From contig NZ_VRMG01000013.1 of NCBI RefSeq assembly GCF_008040105.1, positions 18,535-82,534 on the forward strand: a DNA stretch of 64,000 nucleotides, given 5' to 3'. The DNA comes from Lacisediminihabitans profunda (lineage in GTDB: Bacteria; Actinomycetota; Actinomycetes; Actinomycetales; Microbacteriaceae). The position numbers and the translations under genes are program-made. Shown here in pieces: positions 1 to 8,624 of this stretch. Below the pieces are notes generated by a model, which did not search any database, was not told the DNA's origin, and saw only the letters and a list, made by a program, of their open reading frames with translations. The stretch's first letter is position 1, and every line of letters starts with the position of its first letter.

Positions 1-48
1 CGGCGTCTCCATCACCGTGCCCAGGGCCCGAGCCTCCTGGAGCGTCAC
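1..48 (-). CDS. potC: Polyamine ABC transporter permease PotC, N-terminal fragment (cut by window edge)
   Basis: Only the first 16 codons are present. A GTG at 48 overlaps the TGA of the upstream permease by four bases (GTGA), the same coupling seen elsewhere in this operon. The fragment is too short to identify by itself. The call comes from position: potD-potA-potB precede it in that order, and PotC-type permeases normally follow. Confidence 0.5.
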   Translation of the reverse strand, partial: MTLQEARALGTVMETP

Positions 49-977
49 AGCAGCCCCTCCGTTCCGGTCTTCCAGACATAGACCGACAGCAGGATGTAGA
101 CGATCACGAGCACGAGGATCGCCGACATCAGGATGATCGACAGCGCGGCGGCGGCGGGGTAGTTCTGCAAGTCGAAGAAGTTGCTGTCGATGACGTTGCC
201 GATCATGGTCGTCCCCGTGCCACCGAGAAACTGCCGGCTCGCATTGACGTAGTCGCCGGCGGCCGGGATGAACGTGAGGAGCACGCCCGAGATGATGCCG
301 GGCGCCGAGAGCGGGAGGGTGATCGTGCGGAAGGTGGTGAACGGCCGCGCATAGAGGTCGCTGCCGGCCTCCAGGTAGCGGGTGTCGAGCCGCTCGAGCA
401 CCGCGTACAGCGGAAGCGTCATGAACGGGATGAAGTTGTAGGTGAGCCCGAAGATCACCGAGAACGGGGTTCCGGTGATGTGCGCGTCCGGCGCCATGAG
501 GGACAGTCCCTTGAGCGCCGAGACGAGGAACGACTCGTCGGAGAGCATCGACTTCCACGCCATCGTGCGCAAGAGGAAGCTGATGAAGAACGGCGCGATC
601 ACCAGCACCAGCAGGAGGTTCTGCAGGAGCGGCCGGTGCCGCACCTTCACCGCGATGAAGTAGGCCAGCGGGTAGCTGAACAGCAGCGCGAACACCGTCG
701 CGACGAGCGAGTAGCCGAACGACCGCAGGATCTGGGGGCTGTACTGCGCGAGTACCGTCGCATAGTTGCCGATCTCGAAGCCGGGAACGTACTGCCCGAT
801 GTCACCGGAGGCCGTTGGCGCCTGCAGCGCGGTCGTCACGAGGGTGAAGAGCGGTACCAGGAAGAAGATCACGAGGTAGAGCACGCCGGGGGCGAGAAGC
901 AGGAGCGCGATCTTGCTTCGGCGTTTCGGCGCCGGCTCCTGGGCGGGCGCCGCGCTGGCGAATGCTGAAAAGGCCAC
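45..977 (-). CDS. potB: Spermidine/putrescine-type ABC transporter permease (PotB-like)
   Basis: Inner-membrane permease of a polyamine-type ABC importer, 310 residues, the usual family length. A basic N-terminus (about residues 18-22) is followed by a hydrophobic segment and five more membrane segments. The EAA-type cytoplasmic loop that docks on the ATPase lies around residues 200-230 (EAGSDLYARP, then a LPLSAPG run). The start is GTG at 977, with GGAGG seven bases upstream inside the end of potA. It follows potA by two bases and overlaps the next permease. Substrate specificity for polyamines rather than another organic cation is inferred from family resemblance and from the putrescine genes at 22-27 kb. 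Confidence 0.88.
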   Translation of the reverse strand: MAFSAFASAAPAQEPAPKRRSKIALLLLAPGVLYLVIFFLVPLFTLVTTALQAPTASGDIGQYVPGFEIGNYATVLAQYSPQILRSFGYSLVATVFALLFSYPLAYFIAVKVRHRPLLQNLLLVLVIAPFFISFLLRTMAWKSMLSDESFLVSALKGLSLMAPDAHITGTPFSVIFGLTYNFIPFMTLPLYAVLERLDTRYLEAGSDLYARPFTTFRTITLPLSAPGIISGVLLTFIPAAGDYVNASRQFLGGTGTTMIGNVIDSNFFDLQNYPAAAALSIILMSAILVLVIVYILLSVYVWKTGTEGLL

Positions 978-979
978 GG

Positions 980-2179
980 TTATGCCTCCTCGAGCTCCGA
1001 CATGAGGGCGCGCTTCTTCTCGAGCGCGATGGATGCCGTGTCGGTGTCCGAGCTGAAGCGCGGCTGCCTGGGCGCCTCATCCTCCAGCCCGAATCCGTGC
1101 TCGACCTTCCAACTCACCCAGGTCTCCGTGCCCTCGCCGACCAGCGGACCCACGCCCATGTTCTGCGCGAAGACCACGATCGAGCCGAGGCCGGGGATCG
1201 CGACGATGTACTGGGTGCTCACTCCGCTGAAGGACACGTCGATGACCCGGCCGGGGCCGAGCAGGTTCGTGCCGGCCTCGGGCTTCGGCTCGGTCACGTG
1301 CAGCGTCAGCTTCTCCGGCCGGGCACCGACGGTGACCTCCCCGGAGTGACGTTGGGCGCGCGACTTGGGAACGACGATCCTGTTGCCCTCGACGTTGACC
1401 GAAATGCTGTCGCCGGTCGTGCCCTCGACGGGACCGGTGAAGAGGTTCGACTGGCCGAGGAAGTTGGCGACGAAGGCGGTGCGCGGAAGCTCGTAGAGCA
1501 CCTCGGGCGCGCCGAGCTGCTCGATCTTGCCCTTGTTCATGACGGCGACGGTGTCGGCCATGGTCATGGCCTCCTCCTGGTCGTGGGTCACGTGCAGGAA
1601 GGTGAGCCCCACCTCCTCCTGGATCGACTTGAGCTCCAGTTGCATCTGCCGGCGGAGCTTGAGGTCGAGGGCGCCGAGCGGCTCGTCGAGAAGCAGGAGC
1701 GCCGGGCGATTCACGATCGCCCTGGCCAGGGCCACGCGCTGCTGCTGTCCGCCGGACAGCTGTTGCGGACGTCGAGCTGCAAGATGATCGAGCTCGACCA
1801 GGCGGAGCGCCTCGTGGGCCTTGCCCGTCGCATCCGCGATCTTGCGGCGACGCAGGCCGAAGGCCACATTCTCGATGATCGTCATGTGCGGGAAGAGCGC
1901 GTAGCTCTGGAACACCGTGTTGACCGGTCGCTGGTACGGCTTCGTGTCCGTGACGTCCTTGCCACCGATGAGGATGCGACCGGCAGTCGCCTCCTCGAGG
2001 CCGGCGACGAGACGCAGCGTCGTCGTCTTGCCGCAGCCCGACGGTCCGAGCAGGGCGAAGAACGAGCCGGCCGGGATCGTGAGATCCATGCCCTCGATCG
2101 CGGTGAACCCGGGGAATCGCTTCTGGATGCCCACGAGTTCCAGGTCGGCGCCGGACTCGGCGAAGACTCCGCCCGCCAT
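980..2179 (-). CDS. potA: Polyamine-type ABC transporter ATP-binding protein (PotA-like)
   Basis: ATPase subunit that powers the importer from the cytoplasmic face, 399 residues. Walker A (GPSGCGKTT) sits near residue 40. The signature LSGGQQQRVALARA, Walker B LLLLDEPLGALD and the switch His in HVTHDQEEAM follow in order. The C-terminal third is a TOBE-type domain typical of PotA/MalK-like ATPases. The ATG at 2179 overlaps the potD stop by one base (TAATG); longer in-frame extensions into potD have no family support. All catalytic residues are present. Identity as an ABC importer ATPase is certain; the polyamine substrate is inferred. Confidence 0.9.
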   Translation of the reverse strand: MAGGVFAESGADLELVGIQKRFPGFTAIEGMDLTIPAGSFFALLGPSGCGKTTTLRLVAGLEEATAGRILIGGKDVTDTKPYQRPVNTVFQSYALFPHMTIIENVAFGLRRRKIADATGKAHEALRLVELDHLAARRPQQLSGGQQQRVALARAIVNRPALLLLDEPLGALDLKLRRQMQLELKSIQEEVGLTFLHVTHDQEEAMTMADTVAVMNKGKIEQLGAPEVLYELPRTAFVANFLGQSNLFTGPVEGTTGDSISVNVEGNRIVVPKSRAQRHSGEVTVGARPEKLTLHVTEPKPEAGTNLLGPGRVIDVSFSGVSTQYIVAIPGLGSIVVFAQNMGVGPLVGEGTETWVSWKVEHGFGLEDEAPRQPRFSSDTDTASIALEKKRALMSELEEA

Positions 2180-3387
2180 TACGACCCCAGCAGCACGGCC
2201 TGGAAGGCCGCACCGTACTTGCTCTCCTCGGCGCCCGTGAGGGAGCGGAAGATCTTGGTCTTGGCGAGCGTCTCCTCGTTGGGGAAGATGAGCTGGTTGT
2301 CGGCGAGCGCCGGGTCGATCTTCTGCATCGCTTCCTTTGCCCCGACGACGGGGGTGATGTAGTTCACCCACGCGGCCACCTGCGCGGCGACCTCCGGCTC
2401 GTAGTAGTAGTCGATGAGCTTCTCGGCATTGGCCTTCTCGCTCGACCCGACCGGGATGATGAAGTTGTCGTTCCAGAGAGTGCCTCCGGCGGTCGGGATC
2501 GCGAACTCCCACTTGTTGCCGGCCTCCGCGTTGATCACGGTGATGTCGCCGGACCAGCAGATTGCGGCGAGGGTGTCCTCGCTCTTGAGGTCTTCGAGGT
2601 ACGCGTTGCCCTTGATGTTGCGGATCTGGCCGTCAGAGACCTGCTTCTTGAAGACCTCGATGGCGTTGTCGAATTCCTTGTCGCCCCACTTGCTCGAGAT
2701 GTCGACACCGTTCTGCATCATGATGAGGCCCATGGTGTCGCGCATCTCGGACAGCACACCGACCCGACCCTTGAGCGACTTGTCCCACAGGTCGTCGACC
2801 GACTTGAGGCCGTTCGGCAACTTCTCCTTGTTCCAGCAGATACCGGCGAACCCGCCCTGCCAGGGCAGCGACTGCTTGCGTCCCGGGTCGAAGTCGGGAT
2901 TCTGCAGCGTCGGGGTGAGGTTCTTGGCGTTGGGGATCTTCGACTTGTCGAATTCCTGCGTGTACCCGAGCCGGATGAGGCGACCGACCATCCAGTCGGT
3001 GAGGCACACCACATCGGCACCGATGTCCTGGCCCAGGGCGAGCTGGCCCTTCACCTTGCCGTAGTAGGTGTTGTTGTCGTCGACGGCCACGTCGTACTTG
3101 ACCTTGATGCCGGTCTGCTTCTCGAATTCGACCAGCGTGGGGTAGTTCCCCTTGTCGTCCTCGTCCAGGTACGCCGCCCAGTTCGCCCAGTTGAGCGCCT
3201 TCACCGAGGCCGACTTGTCCTTCGCCGGAGTCGGCTTCGTCGATCCCCCGGTCGAGCAGGCCGCGAGGGTGAGAGCAGCCGCACCGATTCCGGCCCCCTG
3301 CAGGATGTTGCGCCTCGTGATCGGTGCTTGCCTGGCTTGTTGGATCAATCGCTGGATCATCGGGTCTTGGGGCATTGATCTGGTCAT
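2179..3387 (-). CDS. potD: Polyamine-type ABC transporter substrate-binding lipoprotein (PotD-like)
   Basis: Extracytoplasmic solute-binding protein, 402 residues. The N-terminus carries a twin-arginine-like motif (TRRNILQ), a hydrophobic stretch and a lipobox ending LAAC, so it is probably exported folded and lipid-anchored. The mature part begins with a PotD/PotF-like region (LNWANWAAYLDED). The ATG at 3387 has GAAGGAG eight bases upstream; an ATG at 3375 is a weaker alternative and upstream in-frame codons lack a ribosome site. It is the first gene of potD-A-B-C and is divergent from alanine dehydrogenase across a 248-bp gap. It may bind putrescine, spermidine or a related cation. Confidence 0.88.
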   Translation of the reverse strand: MTRSMPQDPMIQRLIQQARQAPITRRNILQGAGIGAAALTLAACSTGGSTKPTPAKDKSASVKALNWANWAAYLDEDDKGNYPTLVEFEKQTGIKVKYDVAVDDNNTYYGKVKGQLALGQDIGADVVCLTDWMVGRLIRLGYTQEFDKSKIPNAKNLTPTLQNPDFDPGRKQSLPWQGGFAGICWNKEKLPNGLKSVDDLWDKSLKGRVGVLSEMRDTMGLIMMQNGVDISSKWGDKEFDNAIEVFKKQVSDGQIRNIKGNAYLEDLKSEDTLAAICWSGDITVINAEAGNKWEFAIPTAGGTLWNDNFIIPVGSSEKANAEKLIDYYYEPEVAAQVAAWVNYITPVVGAKEAMQKIDPALADNQLIFPNEETLAKTKIFRSLTGAEESKYGAAFQAVLLGS

Positions 3388-3525
3388 CGAGGGCACTCCT
3401 TCAGCGACGGAAACAAGACGCGGACACCGGCGTACCGCATGCGTTGATACTTGCACAGAGGCGGGGCGAAGCGCATCCAAAATGGGGCAAATCCCCCATC
3501 ACGAAACACAATCTTTACGAAATCA

Positions 3526-3550
3526 GCACCTAAATGCCCATTTAAGGTGC
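3526..3550. promoter_or_regulatory. Imperfect inverted repeat upstream of alanine dehydrogenase (candidate operator)
   Basis: GCACCTAAAT and ATTTAAGGTGC flank a short centre, with one extra base in the right arm. The site ends just upstream of where the -35 region of ald would lie. An AT-rich dyad at that place suits an Lrp/AsnC-type regulator, and mycobacterial ald is known to be controlled by the Lrp-family protein AldR. Binding by any particular protein is inference. Confidence 0.4.
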
Positions 3551-3572
3551 GGATTCGTGTGTCCGCCGAGAC

Positions 3573-3578
3573 TACGCT
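3573..3578 (+). promoter_or_regulatory. Possible -10 element of the ald promoter (TACGCT)
   Basis: TACGCT fits the actinobacterial TANNNT pattern and would start transcription about 50 bases before the ald ATG. No good -35 hexamer lies 16-18 bases upstream, which would fit an activator-dependent promoter using the adjacent inverted repeat. The match is weak. Confidence 0.25.
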
Positions 3579-3635
3579 TGGAGTTGCATCAACAACGTCG
3601 TTGACTGCCGAGGGTCGTGTCGAGTCAGGAGTGCA

Positions 3636-4751
3636 ATGAAGATCGCAGTGCCAACAGAGGTCAAGAACAACGAGTTCCGAGTGGCCATCACCCCGGCCGG
3701 GGTACACGACCTCACGTCCAATGGACACGAGGTGCTGATCCAGGCGGGAGCCGGGCTCGGCTCGTCCATCCCCGATGAGGAATACCTGGCGGCCGGCGCG
3801 ACGATCACCGCCGACGCAGCGACGACGTGGGCCGCCGCCGATCTCCTGCTCAAGGTGAAGGAGCCGGTGGAGAGCGAATACGGCCACTTCCGCGACGGCC
3901 TGCTGCTCTTCACCTACCTTCACCTCGCCGCCGAGCGCCGACTCACCGACGAGCTCCTCGCCGCGAAGGTCACCGCGATCGCCTATGAGACGGTGCAACT
4001 GCCGTCGAGGGCCCTTCCCCTCCTCGCCCCGATGAGCGAGGTCGCCGGCAGGCTCGCTCCCATCGTCGGGGCGAACGCGATGCTCAAGCCCAACGGCGGA
4101 CCCGGATTGCTCATTCCCGGCGTGCCGGGCACCCGTCCGGCCCGGGTGGTGGTGCTCGGCGGCGGCGTCGCCGGCACCAACGCCGTCAGCGTTGCAGTGG
4201 GACTCGGCGCCGAGGTCGTCGTGCTGGACACGAACATCCAGCGACTGCGCGAACTCGACGCCCTGTACGCGGGTCGCGTGCAGACCATCGCGTCGAACAG
4301 CTTCGAGATCGAGAGGGCCTGCATCTCGGCCGACCTCGTGATCGGGTCGGTGCTGGTGCCGGGGGCGAAGGCCCCGAAGCTGGTGAGCAACGACCTCGTG
4401 TCGCGGATGAAGCCCGGCAGTGTGCTCGTCGACATCGCCGTGGACCAGGGCGGCTGCTTCGAGGACAGCCACCCCACCACACACGCGGACCCCACCTTCA
4501 CGGTGCACCGTTCGCTGTTCTACTGCGTTGCGAACATGCCGGGCGCCGTGCCGAACACCTCCACCTATGCGCTCACCAACGCGACGCTGCCGTACGTGCG
4601 TTCCATCGCGAGCCTCGGCTGGATGGACGCCCTGCGCGCCGATCCCGCCCTCGCCCTCGGCCTGAACACCCACGCCGGCCACCTCGTCAACGGGCCGGTC
4701 GCCACGGCGAACGGCCTCCCGTTCCAGTCCATCGAGAGCGTTCTCGCCTAA
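3636..4751 (+). CDS. ald: Alanine dehydrogenase
   Basis: NAD-dependent interconversion of L-alanine with pyruvate and ammonia, cytoplasmic, normally hexameric. The 371 residues match the family length. The N-terminus (MKIAVPTEVKNNEFRVAITP) carries the conserved substrate-binding Arg, Lys75-region LKVKEP is present, and the nucleotide-binding glycine pattern VLGGGVAGTNA is near residue 170, followed by VVLDTN. The ATG has AGGAG four bases upstream (3628-3632). It is divergent from potD and convergent with the secretion-type ATPase gene, 22 bases away. Beside a polyamine importer it could recycle alanine made by a putrescine:pyruvate aminotransferase; that link is inference. Confidence 0.95.
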   Translation: MKIAVPTEVKNNEFRVAITPAGVHDLTSNGHEVLIQAGAGLGSSIPDEEYLAAGATITADAATTWAAADLLLKVKEPVESEYGHFRDGLLLFTYLHLAAERRLTDELLAAKVTAIAYETVQLPSRALPLLAPMSEVAGRLAPIVGANAMLKPNGGPGLLIPGVPGTRPARVVVLGGGVAGTNAVSVAVGLGAEVVVLDTNIQRLRELDALYAGRVQTIASNSFEIERACISADLVIGSVLVPGAKAPKLVSNDLVSRMKPGSVLVDIAVDQGGCFEDSHPTTHADPTFTVHRSLFYCVANMPGAVPNTSTYALTNATLPYVRSIASLGWMDALRADPALALGLNTHAGHLVNGPVATANGLPFQSIESVLA

Positions 4752-4773
4752 CCTGTCGCACGCACTGAGCGGT

Positions 4774-7617
4774 TCAACCCGGCTCCAGGTCGTCCAGCGC
4801 GCGCACCCGGCGGAGCGACCCGTCCGGCGCGAGCAGCCACCCGTCAGTCGACCGCCGAACTATCGGCGGCGGCAGGCGGCGCTGGCCGCTGACCGCCCGG
4901 AACTCGGCCGGAGTGCAGGCGTGAAAGAGAAACGACACGGAGCCGCGGATGCTCGAGGCGAGCCCCCACGCGGCCTGCCAGGCGTCCGGGTCGCCCACGA
5001 TCACGGCGTGCGCGCCGACGCCGGTCACCTCCACGGTGGGCGCCGCCAGCGCGCTCGCGTCCCCGGCCCGCAACTGCAGCACCGGCTCGGGGTGCCCGGC
5101 CCGCCTCATGGCCTGCTCGAACGCCTCGGGCGTGGTCGACACCACCGCGCGACGCGTGCCGTCCGACCAGTCGACCCGCTCCACCTCGACCGAGTCGGGC
5201 TCGAGCGGGTCGGGCTCGAGCGGGTCGGCGGGGGCGAGTGCGAGCTGCACACGGTTGCCGAACCACTCGCCCCGACCGGGAGGAGCCGTCGGGTCGAAAC
5301 CGGCCGCCTCTCCCCCGGCCATCAGGTGGTCCTGCCGCCCGGGTAGGCGCAGAATGAGTCTCGAGTCGCACAGCTCGGCGACGCCGTGCAGCGCCGCCGG
5401 GATTCGGCGCACCGTGAGCGCGACACCCCGACCGGACGAGCCGCTTCTCAACACAGCGAGAAGCATGTCCACGAAGGGCTGCTGATGCTCATCGGGCAGC
5501 CGGGCGACTATCGAGTCGAGGTCGTCCACCACGACGAGTGCCGGCGGGCGCCCGGCGAGTTCGCGCTCGAGGAACTCCCACGCCTCGTCGATCGACGCGG
5601 GCATGACCCTCACGACCGCGGCCGACGCGAGCACGCGCACCAGATTCGACTTGCCCGAACGATGACCGCCGACCACGAGCAGGTTCCCCTGGTCGACGGG
5701 GTCATAGGCGGCACTGGCCTGGCGCTGTTCAGAGGGGAGGTCGAGCAGACCGATCGGCACCCCCTTCGGGCCGACGGACAGCGCGGACACCGGGACAACG
5801 GCCGGAAGGTCGTCACACCAGGGTCGACGCGGAGCGATATCGCCTCGTGGGCGCGCGGCAGCGACCCGGCGCACATCGTCGCCGGTCACGAGAGCGACCC
5901 TGATCGGTCGCGCGGCCTCGCCGTCGAGGCTCACCACGGCGGCTCCCGGCCGGCCCGCCGGCAGCGCGGCGGCGACGGCCGAGCCGACCACCGCCACGCT
6001 GTCTGCCGCGTTGTTCACCCTCAGCGAGATCCGCAGCCTCGCGTTCGCGAGCACCGCATCCCGCACGACCCCTGCCGGTCGTTGGGTGCACAGGATCAGG
6101 TGGATGCCGAGCGAGCGCCCGCGCGCCGCCAGGTCGGCGAAGAGAGCGTGCAATTCCGGCCTGTCCACGACCATCGCGGCGAACTCGTCGACGACGATCA
6201 CGAGACGCGCGAGTGTCTTCCCCGGCGGCATCCCTCCGATGTCCCGGGCGCCCAGCCCGGCAAGGAACGCCTCCCGAAACCGGATCTCCGCGCCCAGGCT
6301 GAGGATCGCCCTCGCCGCCACCCGCTCGTCGAGATCGGTGACGACGCCCACCACATGCGGGAGCCCGGCGATCGCCGCGAACGAGGCTCCGCCCTTGAAG
6401 TCGACGAGCAGGAAGGTGACCTCGGCGGGGCCGTGCGCCGCGGCCATCGCCAGGATCCAACTCTGCAGCAGTTCGCTCTTGCCGCTGCCCGTCGTGCCGC
6501 CGACGACGGCGTGCGGGCCGTGGGCGACGAGATCCACCGCGAAGGGTTCACCCTCGCTTGTGCCGAAGACGCACTCGAGAGAGGTCTCGGCCGTCGAGCC
6601 GACCGGGAGCGCCGCGAAGACGGGACCGGGCGCGTCGCTCCCTCCCGCTCGACCGAGGCCGCGAGCCCCGGCGGCCGCGGCGAGAAACAGCGCGCGCTCG
6701 AGAGCGGCCTCCCCGGAGGCGAAGACCGCGACGATGGGCTGGCCCTCGACTCCCGGGCATCTCAACAACCGCGCCGTCGTGCCCGCGCGCACCTCGAGCA
6801 CCACGCGGCACTCGGCGGGGAGGGCCGTCGCCCCTGTTGCGACCGCCACGAGCGCGGTGCGGAGGTCCGAGATCCACTCGACCCGATTCGCACCGGCTGG
6901 CGCGTCGAGCACCCGGTGGGGCAACGACCGCAGCCACTGCCAGGCCGGGCCGGGCGGGACGGCGAGTGAGAACTCCTGGGGCGGGAGTGACCCGGCGAGT
7001 TGGAGCAGGATCTCCCGCGCGGCCGCGTTCACGAGAGCGGACGGGCCGCACACCCCGATTCCGAGGAACGGGTCGACGAGCAACGGAATGTCGGCCAGGT
7101 CGGCGGCGTAGGCACGCAGTTCGGCCAGGCGCTCCGCCGCCGCCGAGGATGCCGGCGAAGCCGGCGCCTCCGCGATCCGGACGGAGCTCGCGCCGACTCG
7201 AAGTCCGAGGCTGACCCGGACGCCGGGGCGGTCGTCGAGGCGCCACCGCTCCGGGTCTCCCGGCGCATCGTCTGGAGCGCCGCGAATGCGGTCGACCTCG
7301 GCGACGAGCCTCGCTCGCTCCTCGGCGTGGAACTCGTCGATGAGGCTCCTGGTGCTCGCCACCTGCTCGTCGAACCGCTTCCACTCGCGTTTCGCGTGCC
7401 GATGGCCGTGCAGCCGACCGTCGACGAGGCTCGCGACGGCGATCACCGGGCCGAGCACCGCGAAGGCGAGGGCGTACGGCGACCCGGTGATCGCCCACAT
7501 CCCCAGCGAGACCACCACCGGGGCGACGGTGGCGACGAGAGGCAGCGCATGGCGCTGTGGGCTCTCCGGCGCGAGGGGCAAGGTGATTCCGCGAGCTTCG
7601 GGGGGACTGCTGGACAC
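4774..7617 (-). CDS. FtsK/SpoIIIE-family ATPase resembling type VII secretion EccC/EssC
   Basis: Membrane ATPase of 947 residues. Two hydrophobic segments near residues 25-65 are followed by a short pre-ATPase region ending DPERWRL...RVSLGLRVG, reminiscent of EccC/EssC. ATPase domain 1 has Walker A GGTTGSGKS (about residue 370), the family motif LLVDFKGGASF and Walker B VIVVDEFAAM (about 476). Domain 2 has GGHRSGKS (about 652) and VVVDDLD (about 697). A third domain near 876 keeps the fold-like pattern HAVIVGDPDAW but lacks the P-loop Lys/Ser. The start is GTG at 7617 with only a weak ribosome site. It is the last gene of the kinase/FHA block, 93 bases after the zinc-ribbon FHA gene. EccB, EccD, EccE or WXG100 genes are not seen, so a secretion role is inferred from the ATPase alone. 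Confidence 0.8.
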   Translation of the reverse strand: MSSSPPEARGITLPLAPESPQRHALPLVATVAPVVVSLGMWAITGSPYALAFAVLGPVIAVASLVDGRLHGHRHAKREWKRFDEQVASTRSLIDEFHAEERARLVAEVDRIRGAPDDAPGDPERWRLDDRPGVRVSLGLRVGASSVRIAEAPASPASSAAAERLAELRAYAADLADIPLLVDPFLGIGVCGPSALVNAAAREILLQLAGSLPPQEFSLAVPPGPAWQWLRSLPHRVLDAPAGANRVEWISDLRTALVAVATGATALPAECRVVLEVRAGTTARLLRCPGVEGQPIVAVFASGEAALERALFLAAAAGARGLGRAGGSDAPGPVFAALPVGSTAETSLECVFGTSEGEPFAVDLVAHGPHAVVGGTTGSGKSELLQSWILAMAAAHGPAEVTFLLVDFKGGASFAAIAGLPHVVGVVTDLDERVAARAILSLGAEIRFREAFLAGLGARDIGGMPPGKTLARLVIVVDEFAAMVVDRPELHALFADLAARGRSLGIHLILCTQRPAGVVRDAVLANARLRISLRVNNAADSVAVVGSAVAAALPAGRPGAAVVSLDGEAARPIRVALVTGDDVRRVAAARPRGDIAPRRPWCDDLPAVVPVSALSVGPKGVPIGLLDLPSEQRQASAAYDPVDQGNLLVVGGHRSGKSNLVRVLASAAVVRVMPASIDEAWEFLERELAGRPPALVVVDDLDSIVARLPDEHQQPFVDMLLAVLRSGSSGRGVALTVRRIPAALHGVAELCDSRLILRLPGRQDHLMAGGEAAGFDPTAPPGRGEWFGNRVQLALAPADPLEPDPLEPDSVEVERVDWSDGTRRAVVSTTPEAFEQAMRRAGHPEPVLQLRAGDASALAAPTVEVTGVGAHAVIVGDPDAWQAAWGLASSIRGSVSFLFHACTPAEFRAVSGQRRLPPPIVRRSTDGWLLAPDGSLRRVRALDDLEPG

Positions 7618-7710
7618 ACCAGACAGGCAATCACGCCGGCCGTCGCGCGAGAGAGTCGGGCGAGGAGGCGTGGATCCCGACGCGGACGGTGCGTGCTGGT
7701 GGAGGAGGGG

Positions 7711-8613
7711 TCAGCTCACGATGAAGAACTGCTCGCCGATTTCCACCCGCGTGCCCCGCATGATCCGGTGTCGCTTGTTCGGCTCGCACCGCACGGGGGC
7801 CGAATCCGGCTCGCGCACGATCGTCCCGTTCCCGGAGAACCGGTCGACTATCCAGAAGCTACCGTCGTCCTGCCCGAACTCGAGGTGGGTCTTGGAGACC
7901 GACCGGCTCGGGTCGAGCACACGCACGAGCTGGTCGACGTACTCCCCGGGCTCCACCTTGGGGTTCCGACCGATGAGACCGGTGCCGTAGACGGTGAAAC
8001 TCTCCCCCGTGCTGAACTGGAGCACGAAGCGCACGCCGTTCTCCCGCCGCACGATCCGGGTCGCCTCCACGTCGCCCGCGTCGGCCTGAGGCGACGGGGT
8101 GGGCGCCACGGGTCCTGCCACGGCATCAGTCGGAGGCGTTGGGGTGCCGGCCGATTCCCGTCCCGATGACGACTGTTCCGGTGTCGACTGTTCGGCCGGT
8201 GCCAGAGCCTCGGCTACCGGGAGAACATCCACCGCGGGAGGCGCGGGATCCGGCTCGCGCGCGACGGGCATCTCGCGCGCCTCGACACGCTCGATTCGAT
8301 CGATGACGACGGTGTCGCGCGGGCGACTGAACGTGTCGCTCACCGCCCGAGACACATTGCCGCACTCGCCGCAGAAGATGTCGTCGGCAGCCATCAGGCT
8401 GCCGCACTGCTCGCAGAGCAGCACGCTTCCTGGCGTGACGAGCGGCTGCGCCACCGGTCGACTCGATTCCCCGAGCACGTCTGTGCGCACCGCGGGAGTC
8501 TGAACCCGCGGCAACCGACCGGTCGGTAGCTGCGATTGCGCCACCGCACGTCCGCATTCGCCGCAGAACAGGGCCCCCACCGGCAACTCAGTCCCGCAAT
8601 ACGTGCATCTCAC
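7711..8613 (-). CDS. Zinc-ribbon and FHA domain protein
   Basis: Cytoplasmic 300-residue protein. Two zinc ribbons occupy the N-terminal third: Cys pairs at residues 3/6 and 17/20, then LCEQCG...FCGECG. A Pro/Ala/Thr-rich linker follows. The FHA domain is at about residues 195-300 (GRNPKVEPG, SVSKTHLEF, FSGNGTIV), the fold that binds phospho-threonine peptides. Just before it, EATRIVRRENG contains a threonine placed like a phospho-switch. The GTG at 8613 starts 11 bases after the transglutaminase-like gene, with GAGGG seven bases upstream. It probably reads phosphorylation by the kinase of this cluster and links it to the neighbouring ATPase; the partner is inferred. Confidence 0.8.
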   Translation of the reverse strand: MRCTYCGTELPVGALFCGECGRAVAQSQLPTGRLPRVQTPAVRTDVLGESSRPVAQPLVTPGSVLLCEQCGSLMAADDIFCGECGNVSRAVSDTFSRPRDTVVIDRIERVEAREMPVAREPDPAPPAVDVLPVAEALAPAEQSTPEQSSSGRESAGTPTPPTDAVAGPVAPTPSPQADAGDVEATRIVRRENGVRFVLQFSTGESFTVYGTGLIGRNPKVEPGEYVDQLVRVLDPSRSVSKTHLEFGQDDGSFWIVDRFSGNGTIVREPDSAPVRCEPNKRHRIMRGTRVEIGEQFFIVS

Positions 8614-8624
8614 CGTGCAACCCT

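Noticed and set aside
980..2512. Long 510-residue form of PotA
   Set aside because: The first 111 codons overlap potD in another frame; the TAATG junction and family N-terminus support the start at 2179.
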